17,083 bases of DNA from Zygnema cylindricum (taxonomy: Eukaryota > Streptophyta > Zygnematophyceae > Zygnematales > Zygnemataceae): contig JBBHKE010003003.1 of assembly GCA_037447655.1 (NCBI GenBank), forward strand, positions 250,001-267,083. Reading direction: 5' to 3'. Both the position numbers and the translations under genes were made by a program. Every line of letters begins with the position of its first letter. Position 1 is the first letter of the stretch. Below, piece by piece: positions 8,618-14,745 of this stretch. The notes under the pieces are model-generated. The model was given only the letters and a program-made list of their open reading frames with translations, searched no databases and was not told the origin of the DNA.

Positions 8618-11600
8618 TTAATATTAATAGTGTATATGCATGTGTATATATATGCATCTTTGTATGTTGCATATATGTCTATATATATGCATACCTGTGT
8701 ACAATTATACATATATACATGTATGTGTATATATGTTTATTTAGTATATCTATGATACAGTTTCTTTTACGTTTTTTTTTTTTCAATATGGACTAATATG
8801 TAAATTACAGGAAGTCATCACATGGTTTGAAACTGAATTACTGAATTTGTGTTTTTCTACCTTTTTCCCCCCTTTTTTTTGCCCCCTTTTTTTTGTCTTT
8901 TTGAGTGACGAAAATCAGTTAGAATATTTTTTGGAACTGAGAATAAAAGATCGGGAAGGGGACAGGGAGTTAAAGAATGTTTCGGCGTTTTTGAAAGGGG
9001 AGAGGGAGACAAAAAGTGGGGAAAGGAAGAGGGAGAGGGAGATGAAGAGTTTGAGAGCGAGAGGAAGTGGGAGGGAGAGGGAGGTTAGGAGAGAGGAAAA
9101 TGGGATGGGGGAGAGAGGGAGAGGGGAGAGGTGGTATGCTGGCGGGGGGAAGAGGGGGAGAGGGACAGATTGAGAATGGAGGAGAGGGGAGAGAGTGGAG
9201 GAAAGACGTATAGTGAGGAAGAGAGAATGGGGTGGGGTGGCACAAAGAGTGGGAGAGAGCGGGAGGGGGGAGAGGGAGAGGATTATACATGAAAAGAGAG
9301 ACAAGGAGAGAGAGAGGGATAACTTGAGAGTAAGAGGACAGCTCTACACTGTGATTCAATTAAAGAACTTGATATTCACTATCGGTCGTTATAGTCCTTT
9401 TTTATTTTCTTAGGTCCTTATTGGTCCTTTTTTTTCGTAATTCATTCTTTTGTTTGCATGGTCTTTTGCTTGTTTGTTTGTTTTTTTTTTTTTAGATTTA
9501 TGTCTGGCAGCATCAGAGGGTGTCAAAATTCCTTCGAAAAAAGCTGCCACTTTTCAGTCAAAATTATCCTTTTTTGACCAATTCTCTCCCTCTCCCTCTT
9601 CTAAACGACGTCGATTAACAAACGAAAACAAAGGTGAGAGAGGGGAAGAGGAGAGAGGAGGAGAGAGAGGTGAAGGAGAGAGAGTAGGAGAGAGACGAGA
9701 AGGAGAGAGAGGAGAAGGAGAGAGGCAAGAAGGAGAGAAAGGAGGAGAGAGAAGAGAAGGACAGAGAGGAGGAGAGAGACTAGAAGGAGAGAGAGGAAAA
9801 GAAGAAAGAGGAGGAAAGAGGCAAGAAGGAGAGAGAGGAGAAGGAGAGAGGAAGAAACTTTTCCCTGAAACTTCTGAATCTTTAACCGAGAGAAAAGCCG
9901 AGAAAAAAGGATCATTGCAGAAACAAAAACATGTTAACAATGAGAAAAGCTCTTTTTACCCTTCTGATTGTGAAGAAAAACCGGATAATGAGGACAAAAA
10001 TTGTCTTTTGAAACCTTCCAGTAGTACAATTTGTATGAATAGTCTCCCTTTGAGTAACAATAATTATAATATCTCGAAAGGATTGGGTATAAACGATAGT
10101 TTTTTGGTTCTAGAAGAAAAGAATGCTTGTATATTTTCATTAAATCATGACAATTTGGATACAGAAAAACTAAAGAGGAAACGGAAGTTTCCAGAGAATG
10201 GATTTTATGAAGAAAGAAATAATAGTGCATTGAAAGAAAAATGTATTTTCAAAACTTCGAGACTGTCGAAATTGGTGAAATTGGAACCAAATGATAACTC
10301 TAAGTATTGCCCTTCTTCTTTTGAAAATATAATTTACGATTCTCCGAATGTTATAACAAAAAAAACATGTAAAGAGGAGGCTTGTTTTGAAGAGGATGTA
10401 TCAACTGCAGTTTTGTTAAAACCAGTTAAAACTGAGACAATGACAAAAAATGTTTCCGAAAAAGACAAAGATTTAAACGGAATAGGAATTTTGAACGGAA
10501 ACGGAGGATTCAACGGGGACCGAGATTTAAACAGAGATCGAAACTTGAACGAAAACACAGGGCTTGACGGAAACGGGAATTTAAATGGAAAGAGTCGTTT
10601 AAATGACAAAAAAGTTTTAGAGGAAATCAAAGATTCAAATGAAATTGGAGGTATAAACAAGAAAGCAGCCTCGAATAGTAAGAAGATTCCGGACGAAAAC
10701 GGATACTTGAACGGAAATTTAAACTGTAACTGCAATTGTCACGTGACTTTTCAAAAAAATATATCTGTTGGGTTAACTGGATATAACAGTGTGGGGACAA
10801 ATAGTAACAAGGAGAATGAGAGAGTAGATAAAAGTCCTTCAACAAAAAAAAAAGAAAAAATTGAAGTCGAAAGCAAGCAGCAATCTGATTCGCTCTTACG
10901 CTCGTCTTATTCAATTTCCTCTTCTCTTAACAAGGAGATTTCACCTCTTTTCTTGGAAGCCCAAAAGTCAAAAGAAAAATTGAAGAGCTTTGAAAATAAA
11001 GGTGAAAAAGAAAAAAACATAGAAAAGGGTAAAAATTGCTCTGTGGAATTAGGGATAGGGTTGAGGAAGTCAGGAGGTTTTCAGGAAACTGAGGATATGT
11101 ACATAGAGACGTGGATTGTTGGTCGTCGATTTCATCGCCAGGTGTCACTTTCCGAGGAATGCCAGGTGGCAACAAAACGAGAAAAAATGAACAAACAAGA
11201 TTCAAATGCAATCCAGGTATTTTCCTGCGATGTTTTTATCAAGTTTTCTGCATGTTTTTGGATTGTTTTTGGTTGTTTTCATGTCGATTTTAGAGAGCCG
11301 AGCCACCTTTTTACAAATAGTGTGGAACATATAAAGTCCAAGTAAGAGGGATTGTTGCCGTTTTAAAATTGTTTTGGAATGATTTTTAAAGGGTTTGTTA
11401 CGTAAAGTTATACATTGACTCATTTTTCATTTACTTGTTAACCGATTGAGAGGAATGATTCAAATTATTTTTGATTCAGGTTGTAATGGAATCCGACACG
11501 AATGAGGTCATCGGTCATCTTCCGAGGGACATCGTTCAACACCTGGCGCCACTAGTCGACAAAAATTGGATCAATCTTAAGGTGCCAATTGCCCCTCGTT

Positions 11601-14597
11601 CTGGTGTTGGTTTTGGTTTTGGTTCCATTTCAGTTTTCGGTTTCCAATTTCTGTATTTCAGTTCCGTTTACCGTTTACCTTTTTCCAGTTTTCGGTATTC
11701 GAATTTCGAATTTCAATTTTCCCTTTTCCGTTTTCGATTTTCGATTTTCAATTTTCCCGTGTTCGATTTTCAATTTTCGGTTTTCAATTTTCATTTCCGA
11801 TTTCAATTTCGATCGTCGATTCCGATCTTTGATTACAATCTTCGACCTTCGATTTTCAATTTATGTGTGAAGCCACAATACGAGGTCTACACGATTTTCA
11901 TGTCCGTATTTAAAAAAATGAAGAAAAGATGAAGCTATACTAATTAAATTAACCATCACTCAAGGAAGCTGAAAACTAGTGTGGCTCACACTAGTTCGAG
12001 TTTTTTTTTTTAAACAATCCCATTTCTTTATTTTAACTACTCATTTGACGAACACACAATGGAGGAGATCGAGAATTAGTATAAGTTGACATTATCAACA
12101 TTATCGACATTATCGACATTATCGACATTGTCGACATTATCGACATTATCAGTACACTTCCTTAAAATCTGGTCCCTGATATTGACAAACTAAATTTTAA
12201 AACCGAAGAACGTTAAAGATTTTCAATCGGTGGTGAATCGGTCGGTCTGTTTGATACAAAACATTTAGGTTTTAAGTGTGTGGAAAAGTATATTTTTTGG
12301 AAGAATTGTACCACAATATTTGTGGATTATACAGTGATTATACCTTGTGCTTTTTGTTAGAGATGTTTTCCTCTTTTGCCTCTCAAAATTCGTTTCTCAT
12401 TGCATGACTATCAAATTTTAGAGTGGAACGTTGCGAAATTGTAAAAAGGTCTGCCTTCCGATTTGTCATTTTTTAACAACAATTCGACAATTTTTCACAG
12501 AGAAATAAAGATTTTTCGAAAAAGACGGTAACCCTAATCGCGATGTTATGGTGTGCCATAGGTCTCTCTCTCTCACACTCTCTACCTCTCTCTCTCTTTC
12601 TCTTGCTCGCTCTTTCTCCCCACCTCTCTCTGTCTCTCTCTTCTCTGGTAACACAATTCTGAACTTGGAAAGGGAATCTACAGTAATTGTGTTTTACATT
12701 AATAAAAATTTGGTTGTGGACAGGTTTAAAAACTCTATACAACAAAACCATAAGCATCATTTGTACCCTCTTATCAAAAAACCAAATGAATGAATAAAAT
12801 CGTAATTGAATTAGTTTCAAAACGGGTACCGAAAAGATGCCTCAAAAAGTTAAAATTTTCTGGCATTTTTTCTGGTAACGTTCTGTTAAAAAGCTCTAGG
12901 TTTTCTTTAGGGTTTTCAAGACAATTCTAATGCAAATTAACCCTATTGAACTGTCAAAATCGGATGAATGTGTATGATGATTTGTATTTGAACTGCAAAA
13001 TGTTTTGAAGCAGAAGAAAGAAACATTTTATATTTTTTCTCCCCAGTTTTACATTCTAAAGATCGTTCTCTTTAATCACATCCTTTATCGACCTTCTGAG
13101 TCATTTAGTCATCTCATTGTAATCTCATTCTAATCTCATGTTAACCTCATTTATCTCACTTTAGTCTCAATTTAGTCTCATTGTAATCTCATTCTAATTT
13201 CATATTAATCTCGTTATTTTCTCATATGTATCTTATCCCAGTCTTGTAATCTCACATTTATCTCACATTCATCTCACATTAATCTTACATTAATCTCACA
13301 TTAATCTCACATTAATCTCATCCTAATCTCACATTTATCTCACATTAATCTCACATTAATCTCACATTAATCTCATCCTAATTTCACAGTTATCTCACAT
13401 TAATCTCACATCTATCTCACATTCACCTCACATTAATCTCACATTTATCTCACATTTATGTCACATTTATCTCACATTAATCTCATCCTAATCTCACATT
13501 CATCTCACATTCATCTCACATTTATCTCACATTTATCTCACATTTATCTCACATTAATCTCACATTAATCTCATCCTAATCTCACATTTATCTCACATTT
13601 ATCTCCTATTCTCCCCAATGTGTCAAACAGGCAAAAATTTTGTCGATTCCGAAGCAAAAATCAGGCCGTGTGGCGGTTCAAATATTTTGTGACATCTGTC
13701 ACATGCCGCCAGAACGAAGCAACGTGAAAATAGCGGAGGGAAGGCGACAGCTTCTTCAGAATTCAGGAAAGGGAAGAAGAGAACGATGGAAAATCAAAAA
13801 TCGTTGGATCAGGCCAGATCAGCGAATGAGCGATCGATCAGGGCATGTCAGGATGGAGGACAAGGGAGAGAGGGAGGGAAGGATGAAGGGAAAGCTGAAG
13901 GGAGAGAGGGAGAGGGAGAGGGAGGCCGAGAGGGAAGGAAACAGGTCTTCCCTTCAGAAAATTCAACAGGAGAGAGAAGGAAGGGAAGCTATGTCGATAA
14001 TTTTCTCTTCTTATGGAGGACAGAGAGAGAAAGGGATTCTCATCTTTTTACGGACGATGAAATGAATCTATTCGGTGAGAAACAATAAAAAAAAATACAT
14101 ATATTTTTTTTAAATCCTCGAAGTTTTTGTATATATTTCTTAAATCCTCTGCATATATATATATTTTTAAGCCTTGACATTTTTTTTTTTTTTAATCCTC
14201 ATAATGTCTATGTATTTCGTTAAATTCTTTTTTTTTTGGAAGCCTCGACAGATTTTTTTTTTTTAAATCCTCCACATTTATATAACTTTTTAAAGCCTCG
14301 ACATAGTTTTTTGGACAGATTCTTTTGAAAATTTGTCTCTCGACTCAAAATGTTTATTTATTCGTCTTTATCAAAGAAAAGGTGTGTTTTTAACAATCCA
14401 CGCCCTTTTTTTATCTTTTTTTTTTTTTTTTTTTTTTTTTTTTGGGCTGTTTCTTTTAGGGTTTTTTTTTCTTATATTTTTAATCTGGATCTGCTCTCTT
14501 GCTCTCTCTTCCTCTCTCCCCCGCCCCCCTCTCTCTTTCTCTCTTTCTCTGTTTCTCTCTCACTCTCTCTCTCTCTCTCTATTTATCTCTCTTCCTT

Positions 14598-14628
<31 letters not shown>

Positions 14629-14701
14629 TTCTCTCTTTCTCTCTCTCTATTTCTTTCTTCTTTTCTCTCTTTCTTCTCTCTCTTTCTCTCTCTTTTTTTC
14701 T

Positions 14702-14745
<44 letters not shown>

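Larger units (their letters stand above)
8236..9495 (+). other. FAN1 intron 1
   Basis: 1260 bp, GTGGGT...TTTTTAG. The first half is an AT/GT dinucleotide array, the second a GA-rich tract, then poly-T ahead of the acceptor. Frames on either strand here are repeat artefacts. Confidence 0.8.
11582..13630 (+). other. FAN1 intron 3
   Basis: 2049 bp, GTGCCA...GTCAAACAG. Contains three repeat arrays and a CT patch (12555-12640), with ordinary AT-rich sequence between (12151-12550, 12650-13110) in which nothing is recognised. Confidence 0.75.

Noticed and set aside
8288-8796. Tyr/Ile-rich frames on both strands
   Set aside because: Translations of an AT/GT microsatellite inside intron 1.
9556-9585. 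PCNA-interacting PIP box in [10 protein letters not shown]
   Set aside because: The aromatic pair is one position too early for Q-x-x-L-x-x-F-F. Only PIP-like; not listed as a site.
8915-9940. Pro/Ser/Leu-rich minus-strand frames
   Set aside because: Antisense shadows of the GA tracts in intron 1 and exon 2.
11471-11932. 153-residue frame continuing exon 3 downstream
   Set aside because: After [21 protein letters not shown] it enters a TTTTCGA repeat; the phase-0 splice to AKILSIPK completes HIRAN far better.
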